Origin: Novosphingobium sp. B1
GTDB lineage: Bacteria > Pseudomonadota > Alphaproteobacteria > Sphingomonadales > Sphingomonadaceae
Assembly: GCF_900176395.1 (NCBI RefSeq)
Contig: NZ_FWXL01000003.1
Span: 372,001 to 436,000, forward strand
Direction: 5' to 3'
Length of the DNA: 64,000 nucleotides
The notes below the pieces were generated by a model. That model was not told the origin of the DNA, did no database searches, and saw only the letters and a program-made list of their open reading frames with translations. The first letter of the stretch is position 1; each line of letters begins with the position of its first letter. The translations under genes and the position numbers were made by a program. Below are positions 33,863-42,201 of the stretch, piece after piece.

Positions 33863-33935
33863 GCGCGACTCCAATATGACGTGGAGTGTGCGCCGCACCG
33901 CGTCATCACAGGAGACACAATCTTGCGATGAAAGG

Positions 33936-33952
33936 CATAGACCACATCTATG
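33936..33952. promoter_or_regulatory. Palindromic operator upstream of sterol desaturase 2
   Basis: CATAGA-CCACA-TCTATG, with AGG before and AC after, exactly as at 15491-15512 apart from the spacer. T-N11-A layout fits a LysR-type site. It lies 10 bases after the stop codon of the LysR gene that is the likely regulator. Confidence 0.65.
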
Positions 33953-33962
33953 ACTCTCCGCT

Positions 33963-34901
33963 TTACATGGTCGAGGCCCTTACGCGCCGGAAGACTTCGT
34001 CCCAGAACAGTTGCGTCGCCGTATCTCGCGCCGGTTCGGCCTTTGCCAGCAAATAGATGTCGTAGCTCGGCTCGAAATCGGCGTGCAGCACCGGCCACAG
34101 CGTGCCGCGCGCCACTTCTGCCTCGGCCGATAGCACCGGCAGGAAACCGATGCCGACGCCCAGCGAAATCAGCCGCCGCGCCTCGTTGATGTCCTCGGCC
34201 AGTCCACTAACCTTGCTGCCCAGGCCAAAGCGCCGGCGCAAGTTCGTGATCAGCTCGATCTCGTCTTCGCCGGTCAGTACGAAGCCTTCATCCTTCAGCT
34301 CGTGCAGGCGGCTGACCTTGTAGCCGAAGTACGGGCTGGTCCGTGAGCAATAGAGTTGCTGGCGCTCCACCAGCAGCGGCTCGTAAGTCAGGCTGCCACG
34401 CACCGCGCTGTCATAGCCGACGCCGATCTCCACCTCGCCCTGCTCCAGCGCATCGAGCACCTGCCGCCAGGGCGAAACGCGGATTTCGATATGGATCGCC
34501 GGGTTGCGACGATGAAAGCTGGCGATCGCTTCGTCGAACTCGGGCGAGACCAGCCCAGAGACAATCTGGATGCGCACGAAGCCTTCGACGCGCTTGGTCG
34601 CCTGCGCAATCTGGTGCGGCACCATGCGCGCCGCCTCCAGCATGTCCTCGCAGAGCGCAAGGATCGCCTTGCCCGCGGCCGTCAGTTCAACGCCCGTGGC
34701 AGTGCGCAAGAGCAGCGTCGCGCCAACATGGTCTTCCAGCCGCTTCAACGCAGCCGATATGCTCGGCTGCTGGCGATTGAGCGTGCGTGCCGCCGCGCCA
34801 ATTCCCCCTGCACGTACGATGTCCACGAAAGTGCGCATCAGGTTCCAGTCCACCCTGCTGGCGAACTTGCGGTCGATGATCGGGCTGGCGTCGTCACTCA
34901 T
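33963..34901 (-). CDS. LysR-family transcriptional regulator
   Basis: 312 residues. The helix-turn-helix is at about 17-75 (VDWNLMRTFVDIVRAGGIGA, LNRQQPSISAALKRLEDHVG), then an effector domain (about 100-305). It sits between sterol desaturase 2 (same strand, downstream) and an Fe(II)/2OG oxygenase (divergent). A degenerate copy of the desaturase palindrome overlaps its own start codon, as expected for autoregulation. Effector unknown, perhaps a lipid or terpenoid. Confidence 0.9.
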   Translation of the reverse strand: MSDDASPIIDRKFASRVDWNLMRTFVDIVRAGGIGAAARTLNRQQPSISAALKRLEDHVGATLLLRTATGVELTAAGKAILALCEDMLEAARMVPHQIAQATKRVEGFVRIQIVSGLVSPEFDEAIASFHRRNPAIHIEIRVSPWRQVLDALEQGEVEIGVGYDSAVRGSLTYEPLLVERQQLYCSRTSPYFGYKVSRLHELKDEGFVLTGEDEIELITNLRRRFGLGSKVSGLAEDINEARRLISLGVGIGFLPVLSAEAEVARGTLWPVLHADFEPSYDIYLLAKAEPARDTATQLFWDEVFRRVRASTM

Positions 34902-34915
34902 AGATCAGATCGATG
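34899..34915. promoter_or_regulatory. Degenerate palindrome between LysR and oxygenase genes
   Basis: CATAGA-TCAGA-TCGATG differs from the CATAGA-N5-TCTATG dyad by one base. It covers the LysR start codon and lies 57 bases before the oxygenase start, a position suited to control of both genes. Confidence 0.45.
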
Positions 34916-34971
34916 TAGTTCATTCAAATCGCGTGTCTAGCGTTATGACCTGCGCATTCTATCCCGGCGAC

Positions 34972-35970
34972 ATGACCGAAATGCTTCCCCTCCCGGTGGT
35001 CGACCTTAGTGCGCTCGACAGTCCCGAACTGGCCGATCGCCTGGACGTGGCCCGGCAGCTTGACCGCGCCTGCGCTGATGCCGGCTTCCTCTACCTCACC
35101 GGCAGTCAGATTGATCACGCCGCCTATCGCCGCCTGCTCGCGCGCGCAGAGGCCTATTTCGCGCAGGATCTGGACGCCAAGATGGCGCACTACATCGGCC
35201 TTTCGCAGAACCACAGCGGCTACGTGCCGGTGGGCGAGGAACAGTTCGCGACATCGGCGCCCGACCTCAAGGAAGCGTTCGACTGCAATCTCGATTACCG
35301 GAGCGAACGGGGCCGCCGTTCGCTGCTCGGCCCCAACCTCTGGCCCGACATGCCGGGCTTTCGCGAGGATGTGCTGGCCTATTATGCCAATATCACCGGC
35401 ATCGGCCGAAAGTTGTTCCGCGCCTTCGCGCTGGCGCTGGGCTTGCCGGAAGAGCATTTCGCCCCTGTCACCCGGCATCCGCCCAGCCAGCTTCGCCTGA
35501 TCCACTACCCGCATGACGCGGATGCCGAGGACCGCCCCGGCATCGGCAGCCATACCGATTACGAATGCTTCACCCTGCTGCGCGCAACCGCACCGGGCTT
35601 GCAGATCGTGGACCGGACCGGCGAGTGGATCGACGTGCCGCTGCTCGACAATGCGCTGGTCATGAACATCGGCGACATGATGGAGATCCTCTCCAATGGC
35701 CGCTACGTCGCCACCCGCCATCGCGTGAAGAAGGTGCCGCAGGAGCGCTATTCCTTCGCGCTGTTCCATTCCTGCGACTACGATCACGTCATCGCCCCGG
35801 TGATCGATGCGGACGCTCCGCGCTACGCGCCGCTGAAAGGTGGCGAACACCTGTTCAACCAGACCGCGCAGACCTTCGCCTATCTCAAGCGCCGCGTGGA
35901 AAAAGGCGAGCTGGTGCTGAACGATGCCGCACCGCTTGATTCCTTCGGCCGCCAGGTCACCCCGGCGTGA
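34972..35970 (+). CDS. Fe(II)/2-oxoglutarate-dependent oxygenase, isopenicillin-N-synthase-like
   Basis: 332 residues from the ATG at 34972; in-frame ATGs at 34945 and 34981 are alternatives. N-terminal DIOX_N region (LPVVDLSALDSPEL ... RACADAGFLYLTG), then the jelly-roll with HxD...H iron ligands: HTDYECFTLL and ATRHRVKKV, and the 2-oxoglutarate-binding RYSFALFHSCD. Cytoplasmic. Family members hydroxylate, desaturate or cyclise varied substrates. Divergent from LysR; overlaps the next gene (GTGA). Confidence 0.88.
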   Translation: MTEMLPLPVVDLSALDSPELADRLDVARQLDRACADAGFLYLTGSQIDHAAYRRLLARAEAYFAQDLDAKMAHYIGLSQNHSGYVPVGEEQFATSAPDLKEAFDCNLDYRSERGRRSLLGPNLWPDMPGFREDVLAYYANITGIGRKLFRAFALALGLPEEHFAPVTRHPPSQLRLIHYPHDADAEDRPGIGSHTDYECFTLLRATAPGLQIVDRTGEWIDVPLLDNALVMNIGDMMEILSNGRYVATRHRVKKVPQERYSFALFHSCDYDHVIAPVIDADAPRYAPLKGGEHLFNQTAQTFAYLKRRVEKGELVLNDAAPLDSFGRQVTPA

Positions 35971-36794
35971 CGCTTGATGAATTGCTGCTCGCGCTGGCGC
36001 CCGCCGGAGTGCATGACCTTGCTTTCCCGTCCGCGCTGCTCGGCGCATTCCGGCGCAAGTCGATCACCTTCTGCAATGGGCTGACCGACGAAACCACGCA
36101 GGTCTACTGGTTCCAGTCCGCCAGCTTCACCATCGACCTGCGCCTGCCAGACGGCGCCGCAACCCCGCTGGCCGAGAGGCAGGGCTGGATCGGGGATACG
36201 CATTGGGACGCGCAAGGCGGCGAACTGTCATGGACGGTCGGGCACAGCTACCAGCGGCACAACCTCTGGCCTGAACCTGCGCGACTGGCCTTCATCGGCA
36301 ACAGCGTGATCGAGTTTGCCCCATCGGGCGCCTACGTCGAGGACTGGCGGCAACTGGCCATTCGCGGCCCGCTGCTTGGCTTGCGACTCATTGCCATCGC
36401 CAATGCCGGGACCGGTGAGGAACATCGCGCAGACGGCGGCCTGATCGTCGCGGGCGATCACATGGCGTTCGTCCTTTCGCGGCCGCCGCATCTTCGGGAC
36501 GAATGGGAAAGCTTTGAAACCTCGCTCGCCATCGCTGGCCGGACCGTCACGCACAGCACCCAGAGCGCGCGCTATGGCGAGGCCATCGTGCCTGACAGCT
36601 TCGACCTCGCGCCTGATGGTTCGGTCCGGCTCACCTGCAAGGCCCACGGTACAGACTGGCACCTGCGCCTGAACGTGGATGCCTTCGTGCCGGACCACGT
36701 GTTCAGCAACAGCTCGCCCGCGACGCCCGAAGCCCACGCCTGGCTGGAGCGCGAAAGCGCCCACCTCGCCCGCAATGCCGCGCGCGTGATCTAG
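35967..36794 (+). CDS. Hypothetical protein coupled to the oxygenase
   Basis: 275 residues from a GTG overlapping the oxygenase stop. Soluble and beta-rich, with many aromatic residues (TQVYWFQSASFTIDLRLPDG, GWIGDTHWDAQGGELSWTVGHSY). The paired similar halves suggest a lipocalin-like or heme-free barrel, but no family is recognised. Translational coupling points to a joint step with the oxygenase. The convergent trmL gene overlaps its end by 4 bases. Confidence 0.75.
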   Translation: MTLDELLLALAPAGVHDLAFPSALLGAFRRKSITFCNGLTDETTQVYWFQSASFTIDLRLPDGAATPLAERQGWIGDTHWDAQGGELSWTVGHSYQRHNLWPEPARLAFIGNSVIEFAPSGAYVEDWRQLAIRGPLLGLRLIAIANAGTGEEHRADGGLIVAGDHMAFVLSRPPHLRDEWESFETSLAIAGRTVTHSTQSARYGEAIVPDSFDLAPDGSVRLTCKAHGTDWHLRLNVDAFVPDHVFSNSSPATPEAHAWLERESAHLARNAARVI

Positions 36795-37270
36795 CCGGGC
36801 AACCCGCCGGTCTGCCGCAGCGCCTCACCCAGCGCCAGAGCGCTGGCAATGGCGAGGTTGAGCGAGCGCACCTGTGGCCGGATCGCGATGCGTACGCGCG
36901 CCTCGCAAGCCTGCGCGACCTCTGCCGACACGCCCGCGCTTTCTTTGCCGAACAGCAGCACATCGTTCGGCTCGAAGCGGAAATCATGGACATATTGCTC
37001 GGCCTTGGTGGTGAACAGCACCACCCGCGCCGGCGTGATTGCCTGCTTGAAGGCTGAAAAACCGGCATGGCGCGTCACGTTTACATGGTCGATATAGTCC
37101 ATCGCCGCACGCCGCACCCGCTTGTCGTCCCATACGAACCCCATCGGCTCGATGAGGTCCACATCGACGCCCATGCAGGCACCCAGTCGCAGGATCGCGC
37201 CGACGTTTCCGGCAATCTCGGGTTCGTACAAGGCAATGCGCATCGCCACAGCAGGCTGTTCTCCAGTCAT
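36791..37270 (-). CDS. trmL: tRNA (cytidine(34)-2'-O)-methyltransferase
   Basis: 159 residues from the ATG at 37270; the family core begins at MRIALYEPEIAGNVGAILRL, so the in-frame ATG at 37243 is an equally good start. SPOUT methyltransferase with the knotted SAM site: LLFGKESAGVSAEV and RSLNLAIASALALGEALRQ. It methylates the wobble ribose in tRNA-Leu isoacceptors using SAM. Divergent from the antiporter gene, 206 bases apart. Confidence 0.93.
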   Translation of the reverse strand: MTGEQPAVAMRIALYEPEIAGNVGAILRLGACMGVDVDLIEPMGFVWDDKRVRRAAMDYIDHVNVTRHAGFSAFKQAITPARVVLFTTKAEQYVHDFRFEPNDVLLFGKESAGVSAEVAQACEARVRIAIRPQVRSLNLAIASALALGEALRQTGGLPG

Positions 37271-37476
37271 GTTTGCGCTGCCATGCCCCAGCCTGCGCCC
37301 TGACAAAATACCGGCCAGCCAAAAAAATCGGCCACCCAAAAATCGGCAGGAACGGACAAGCCTCATGCGCGGCGCCTGTTCAACCTCATTGGTCGATGCG
37401 GGCACATTCATCATCGCAGGCCGTTCCGTGCATGTCGTTGCTGCCATCGCGCATTCTGCCGGATCGGAGTTCTTGC

Positions 37477-38820
37477 TTGGTCAATTCGCTTTCTGCCTCC
37501 GCCGGGGCCATCACTCCGGCATCGGCCCTGACCGACTCCTACTTCGTGATCATCTTCGCCCTGGGCGCGATGATCCTGCTGACGGCGTGGGCACCGATCA
37601 TCATCAAGCGCCTGCCTCTTTCGCTGCCGATCATCTGCGTAGCGGTGGGGGCCACGATGTTCTCCGTCGCGCCCTTCTCGCACTGGGGACCGCATCCCGA
37701 AAACTCGCCAAAGCTGGTCGAGCGGGCAGCCGAACTCATCGTGATCGTTTCGCTGATGGGGGCGGGGCTGAAGATCGAGCGAGCCATGGCCTGGCGGAGC
37801 TGGTACGTGACATGGCGGTTGCTTGGCATCGCCATGCCGCTGACGATCGGGCTTGTCATCGTTCTCGGACAGCAGTTGCTTGGCCTGGGGCTGGCCACAG
37901 CCCTGCTGCTCGCAGGCTCGCTCGCCCCGACCGACCCTGTCCTGGCCGGGGACGTCCAGATCAAGCATGATGAGGACGAGGAAGAGGCCGAAGCAAAGTT
38001 CGCGCTGACCAGCGAGGCTGGCCTGAACGACGCCCTTGCCTTTCCATTCATCCACCTCGCCATCGCCATCTCTGCCGCCGGGGGCATCACGCAGGCAGTG
38101 ATCACCGACTGGCTGCTCAAGGACGTATTGTGGAAGCTGGGCGCGGGCCTTGGCGTGGGAGTGGTCCTTGGATGGCTGGTCGGCGCGATCATCTATCACC
38201 TTCCGTCGGACACGCGGCTGTCCAGAACCGGCGACGGGTTCATCGCGCTGGGCGCGACGCTGGTCGTCTATACCCTGACCGAGTTCGCCCCTGGATACGG
38301 GTTCCTTGCCGTCTTCGTTGCCGGCCTGATGATCAGGCGCGCAGCCAAGGGGCACGATTTCAACAAGAAGCTGCATGACTTCGCCGATGAACTTGAGCGT
38401 TTGCTGATGATGCTGCTGCTGCTCCTGTTCGGAGGGATGCTTGCATCGGGCCTCCTTGCCGATATCGGCTGGGAAGAAGTGCTGTTTGCCGCCGTGATGC
38501 TGCTGGTAATCCGCCCGCTGGCCGGTGGGATAAGCCTCTTGGGCGTCAAGAGACCGCGGCTGGAACTGGCGATCATCTCGTTTTTCGGCATTCGCGGCCT
38601 GGGTTCGGTCTATTACCTCAGCTACGGCTTCAACCACGGCGCCTTCCAGTCGGAATACAACCTGTGGGGCACGCTGGGCCTGATAATATCGGCGTCCATC
38701 CTGATGCACGGCATTCTGGTCACGCCAGCGATGGAACGCCTGCGCCAGACGTACCGCGCGAACGGCCTTCCCCACAGCGGGGACGACGTGGCGCCTGCCG
38801 GCCCAGAGGAACGCGCTTGA
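37477..38820 (+). CDS. Cation:proton antiporter, NhaP/CPA1 type
   Basis: 447 residues from the TTG at 37477, chosen because GGAG (37466-37469) precedes it by 7 bases and it sits just before the first membrane helix; in-frame ATGs at 37432 and 37396 have poorer sites. About 12 helices. The ion-site signature of CPA1 exchangers is visible: LAPTDPVLAGDVQI and, after an acidic loop (HDEDEEEAEAKF), SEAGLNDALAFPF. FFGIRGLGSVYYLSY near the end is also typical. Exchanges Na+ or K+ for H+. Confidence 0.9.
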   Translation: MVNSLSASAGAITPASALTDSYFVIIFALGAMILLTAWAPIIIKRLPLSLPIICVAVGATMFSVAPFSHWGPHPENSPKLVERAAELIVIVSLMGAGLKIERAMAWRSWYVTWRLLGIAMPLTIGLVIVLGQQLLGLGLATALLLAGSLAPTDPVLAGDVQIKHDEDEEEAEAKFALTSEAGLNDALAFPFIHLAIAISAAGGITQAVITDWLLKDVLWKLGAGLGVGVVLGWLVGAIIYHLPSDTRLSRTGDGFIALGATLVVYTLTEFAPGYGFLAVFVAGLMIRRAAKGHDFNKKLHDFADELERLLMMLLLLLFGGMLASGLLADIGWEEVLFAAVMLLVIRPLAGGISLLGVKRPRLELAIISFFGIRGLGSVYYLSYGFNHGAFQSEYNLWGTLGLIISASILMHGILVTPAMERLRQTYRANGLPHSGDDVAPAGPEERA

Positions 38821-38877
38821 GCTGAAACGGTAGCGCCCTGGCCCGGATCGCGTGCGCTCCCCGGGTCCAGGTCCGCC

Positions 38878-40701
38878 TTATTCCACCGTGACCGACTTGG
38901 CCAGGTTACGCGGCTGATCCACGTCAGTACCCTTGGCGACGGCGACGTGATAGGCCAGCAACTGCACCGGCACGGCATAGACCAGTGGTGCGATCAGCGG
39001 GTGAACCTTGGGCATCTCGATCGTGGCCAGGCACCCCTCGCCCGCTTCGGCAATGCCTTCTGCGTCCGATATGAGCACGACCTTGCCGCCGCGCGCCCGC
39101 ACTTCCTGCATGTTGCTGACGGTCTTCTCAAACAGCGGCCCCGATGGCGCCAGCACGATCACCGGCACTGCCTCGTCGATCAGCGCGATGGGGCCATGCT
39201 TCATCTCGCCAGAGGCATAGCCCTCGGCATGGATGTAGCTGATTTCCTTGAGCTTCAGCGCCCCTTCCAGCGCCAGCGGATAGTCCGGCCCGCGCCCCAG
39301 ATAGAGCACGTCGCGCGCCGGTGCGATAAGGTGCGCCATGCCTGCGATTTCCTCGTCATGGGCAAGCGCCGCATTGAGGCAGGCCGGCGTCTCGACGAGC
39401 TGCTCGACGATCTCGGCCTCTTCCTCGCGCGTCAGGCGACCGCGCTTGACAGCAAGGTGCGCAGCCAGCGCCGCCAGCACCGCAAGCTGGCAAGTAAAAG
39501 CCTTGGTCGAGGCAACGCCGATTTCCGGCCCGGCATGGGTCGGCAGCAGCAGGTCCGCCTCGCGCGCCATCGAACTCGTCGGCACGTTGACGACGACGGC
39601 TATGGTCTGACCCGCCGCCTTGCAGTGCCTGAGCGCCGCCAGCGTGTCCGCCGTCTCGCCGCTCTGCGAGATGAACAGGGCAAGGCCGCCCGGTTCGAGC
39701 ACCGGATCACGATAGCGGAACTCGCTCGCCACATCGATGTCGACGGGCAGGCGCGCGAACTGCTCGAACCAGTACTTGGCGACCATGCCGGCGTAGAAGC
39801 TCGTGCCGCAGGCAACGATGGTCACCCGGTTGATGCTGGCAAGGTCAAAGTCGATCTGCGGCAGCGCCACGGTCTGCTCGACCCGGCGCAGGTAGGAGCG
39901 CAGCGTCTGCGCCACCACCACCGGCTGCTCGAAGATCTCCTTCTGCATGAAGTGGCGATAGTTGCCCTTCTCGATCGCCGCCGCCGTCGCGCCCGAAGCG
40001 ACGATGGCCCGCTCGACCGCGTTGTTCTCGGCATCGAAGATCTGCGCGCCATCGCGGGTGATCACCACCCAGTCGCCCTCTTCGAGATAGGTGATGCGCT
40101 GGGTCAGCGGGGCGAGCGCGAGCGCGTCCGATCCCAGATAGGTCTCGCCATCGCCATAGCCCACCACCAGCGGCGAACCCAGCCGCGCGCCGATCAGCAT
40201 GTCGTCGTGCGCGCGGAAGGCGATGGCCAGCGCGAAGGCACCGCGCAACTGCGGCAGCACGGCCCTCACCGCGTCCTGTGGGCTGGCGCCGCCCTCGACC
40301 TGCTCCGAAACCATGTGCGCCACAACTTCGGTGTCGGTCTCGCTCTCGAACTTGCGCCCGCGCGAGATCAGGGCGTCGCGCAGGCCCTTGAAGTTCTCGA
40401 TGATGCCGTTGTGGACCAGCGCCACTTCACCAGTGGCATGGGGGTGCGCATTGCTCGTCGTCGGCGCGCCATGGGTGGCCCAGCGGGTGTGGGCGATGCC
40501 GATCAGCCCCGAAGCGGGATTGCGCGCCAGTTCCAGAACCAGGTTGTTGAGCTTGCCCTCGGCACGACGCCGGACGAGCTGCCCTCCCTCGACCGTGCAG
40601 ATGCCGGCCGAATCATAACCGCGATATTCCATCCGCCGCAGGCCATCGACCAGCCGGTCCGCCACCTGTTCCTTGCCGACGATTCCGATAATTCCGCACA
40701 T
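38878..40701 (-). CDS. glmS: Glutamine--fructose-6-phosphate aminotransferase (isomerising)
   Basis: 607 residues from the ATG at 40701, so that Cys2 (MCGIIGIVG) becomes the N-terminal nucleophile of the glutaminase domain (about 1-230). Two SIS domains follow (about 280-430 and 450-600): CGTSFYAGMVAKYWFE, ISQSGETADTLAALR, and the C-terminal PRNLAKSVTVE. It makes glucosamine 6-phosphate for peptidoglycan and LPS. No glmS ribozyme is expected or seen upstream. glmU lies 1.5 kb further on the same strand. Confidence 0.97.
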   Translation of the reverse strand: MCGIIGIVGKEQVADRLVDGLRRMEYRGYDSAGICTVEGGQLVRRRAEGKLNNLVLELARNPASGLIGIAHTRWATHGAPTTSNAHPHATGEVALVHNGIIENFKGLRDALISRGRKFESETDTEVVAHMVSEQVEGGASPQDAVRAVLPQLRGAFALAIAFRAHDDMLIGARLGSPLVVGYGDGETYLGSDALALAPLTQRITYLEEGDWVVITRDGAQIFDAENNAVERAIVASGATAAAIEKGNYRHFMQKEIFEQPVVVAQTLRSYLRRVEQTVALPQIDFDLASINRVTIVACGTSFYAGMVAKYWFEQFARLPVDIDVASEFRYRDPVLEPGGLALFISQSGETADTLAALRHCKAAGQTIAVVVNVPTSSMAREADLLLPTHAGPEIGVASTKAFTCQLAVLAALAAHLAVKRGRLTREEEAEIVEQLVETPACLNAALAHDEEIAGMAHLIAPARDVLYLGRGPDYPLALEGALKLKEISYIHAEGYASGEMKHGPIALIDEAVPVIVLAPSGPLFEKTVSNMQEVRARGGKVVLISDAEGIAEAGEGCLATIEMPKVHPLIAPLVYAVPVQLLAYHVAVAKGTDVDQPRNLAKSVTVE

Positions 40702-40948
40702 GCAGCGATAGGCTTTCGCAATAGAGTTACGTCGCGTGGACGCCCGGCACGCTAGCCGCGCAATCCTTGGCATTTGGTGTAGCAACGCCGCAGACCGCCG
40801 TCACTGCCTCCGCCACCGTATTGGACCGGTCGTCCTCTACTTCCCCATTCCAAAAGATTAAATCCCCGACATGAACCCCTGCTCTGCATGGAACGCAAAC
40901 CCGCTTCCGCCGGTTGCCTCGTGGAACACCATTGCAGGAGCCAGCCGC

Positions 40949-41362
40949 ATGAGCATTTTCAGCAAGATCATGGACGCCATCTCATGGAAGGGCACGCGCC
41001 CGACCCAGACTGGCCAGACCCCCAAGCCCGCGCCTGCCCAGGCCGCGCCCGCGCCCACGCAGCAAGCACCGACGCCTGCCGCCCCTGCCCCCGCACCGGC
41101 TCCTGCCAAACAGTTCGATGTCGAAGCCAACCTCGCCGAGATGGCGCAAGGCAAGGACCTCAACTGGCGCACCTCGATCGTCGACCTGATGAAGCTCCTC
41201 GACATCGATTCAAGCCTCGCCAATCGCAAGGAACTCGCACAGGAACTCGGCTATACCGGCGCGCTCGACGGCTCGGCCGAAATGAACATCTGGCTGCACA
41301 AGGCAACCATGCGCAAGCTGGCGGAAAACGGCGGCAAGGTGCCGGCTTCTATGCTGGATTGA
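40949..41362 (+). CDS. DUF3597-family protein
   Basis: 137 residues from the ATG at 40949 (MSIFSKIMDAISW); an upstream ATG at 40871 is unlikely. A short N-terminal amphipathic piece, a Pro/Ala-rich linker (about 20-55), and a compact C-terminal domain (about 56-137, FDVEANLAEMAQGKDLNWRT, then SIVDLMKLLDIDSSLANRKE) typical of DUF3597. Soluble; function unknown. Divergent from glmS across 247 bases in which I see no other element. Confidence 0.85.
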   Translation: MSIFSKIMDAISWKGTRPTQTGQTPKPAPAQAAPAPTQQAPTPAAPAPAPAPAKQFDVEANLAEMAQGKDLNWRTSIVDLMKLLDIDSSLANRKELAQELGYTGALDGSAEMNIWLHKATMRKLAENGGKVPASMLD

Positions 41363-41468
41363 TCGCATCGGGCGGCGGGTATCCGCCGCCTTATCATCCA
41401 CAGTTTGACAAACAGCGGCAAGTAATCGACCAGTAAATCTTCGACCCGGACTTGGAAGAGGATGATTA

Positions 41469-42194
41469 ATGCGCCTGACTATGACCCTTGCGGCGCTAGC
41501 CTCGCTTTCGTCTGCGATTCCCGCGCGTGCCGAGCCGATAACTACAGAAACTGCCCGCGCGGCGGTGGAAAAAGCTATCGATGAACTAAAGACGCACAAC
41601 CCCGCAGGCGTTCTTCCGTTGGTCGAGCCAGTCGTGGCTTCTTTGCAAGACCAACAAAGCGAAAAGCCTGCCCTGTGCGCTACCGGCCTGACGCAAGCGA
41701 TCCTGCTTTCGACAATGCAAGATGCTTTGTTGAAGAAGCAGGCGAAGGAAAGGCCAAATGACAAACCGCAGTCCGCAACTGTAATCGATAATGCATTTTG
41801 CATTGCCCCGTTTCTCAAGGGATTCGCGTTGATCGATCTGCAGCGCTGGGACGAGGCTGAACCTATGCTGCGCCTCGCCAGCGAATCTGCCCCGCTCGAT
41901 GCCCAATTTCGCAACGAATACGCCGAATGGTTCAAGGCGATGAAGCAGTGGCAAAAGGCACATGATGTCTTTGCGGAGGCTTACGACCTTTGCGAGTGGG
42001 AAAGTGACGAGGACGTAAAGAAATCAAATCAGGCCCGCGCTCTGCGTGGCATGGGCTTCGTCGAGATCGAAATGGGCGATCTCGACAAGGCCGAAAAGAG
42101 CTTCAAGAAATCGCCAAAGATCGTCCCCGATCATGCAGGCGCAAAAAGCGAACTGCAGTATATCGCAGACTTGCGAAAGAAGGGGACAAGCTGA
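41469..42194 (+). CDS. Secreted TPR-like protein, unknown
   Basis: 241 residues with a signal peptide (MRLTMTLAALASLSSAIPARA) and GGAAGAGGA-like sequence upstream. A helical body contains at least two TPR-like units (FALIDLQRWDEAEPMLRLAS and MGFVEIEMGDLDKAEKSFKK) and Cys residues that could pair. Codon use is less GC-biased than in the neighbours (many A/T third positions), which hints at recent acquisition or relaxed selection. The stop is 7 bases from the end of the convergent glmU. Confidence 0.75.
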   Translation: MRLTMTLAALASLSSAIPARAEPITTETARAAVEKAIDELKTHNPAGVLPLVEPVVASLQDQQSEKPALCATGLTQAILLSTMQDALLKKQAKERPNDKPQSATVIDNAFCIAPFLKGFALIDLQRWDEAEPMLRLASESAPLDAQFRNEYAEWFKAMKQWQKAHDVFAEAYDLCEWESDEDVKKSNQARALRGMGFVEIEMGDLDKAEKSFKKSPKIVPDHAGAKSELQYIADLRKKGTS

Positions 42195-42201
42195 GGGAAA
42201 C

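Noticed and set aside
38947..40755. A 602-codon open frame antisense to glmS
   Set aside because: glmS is complete and conserved; the antisense product is Arg/His/Gln-rich without domains.
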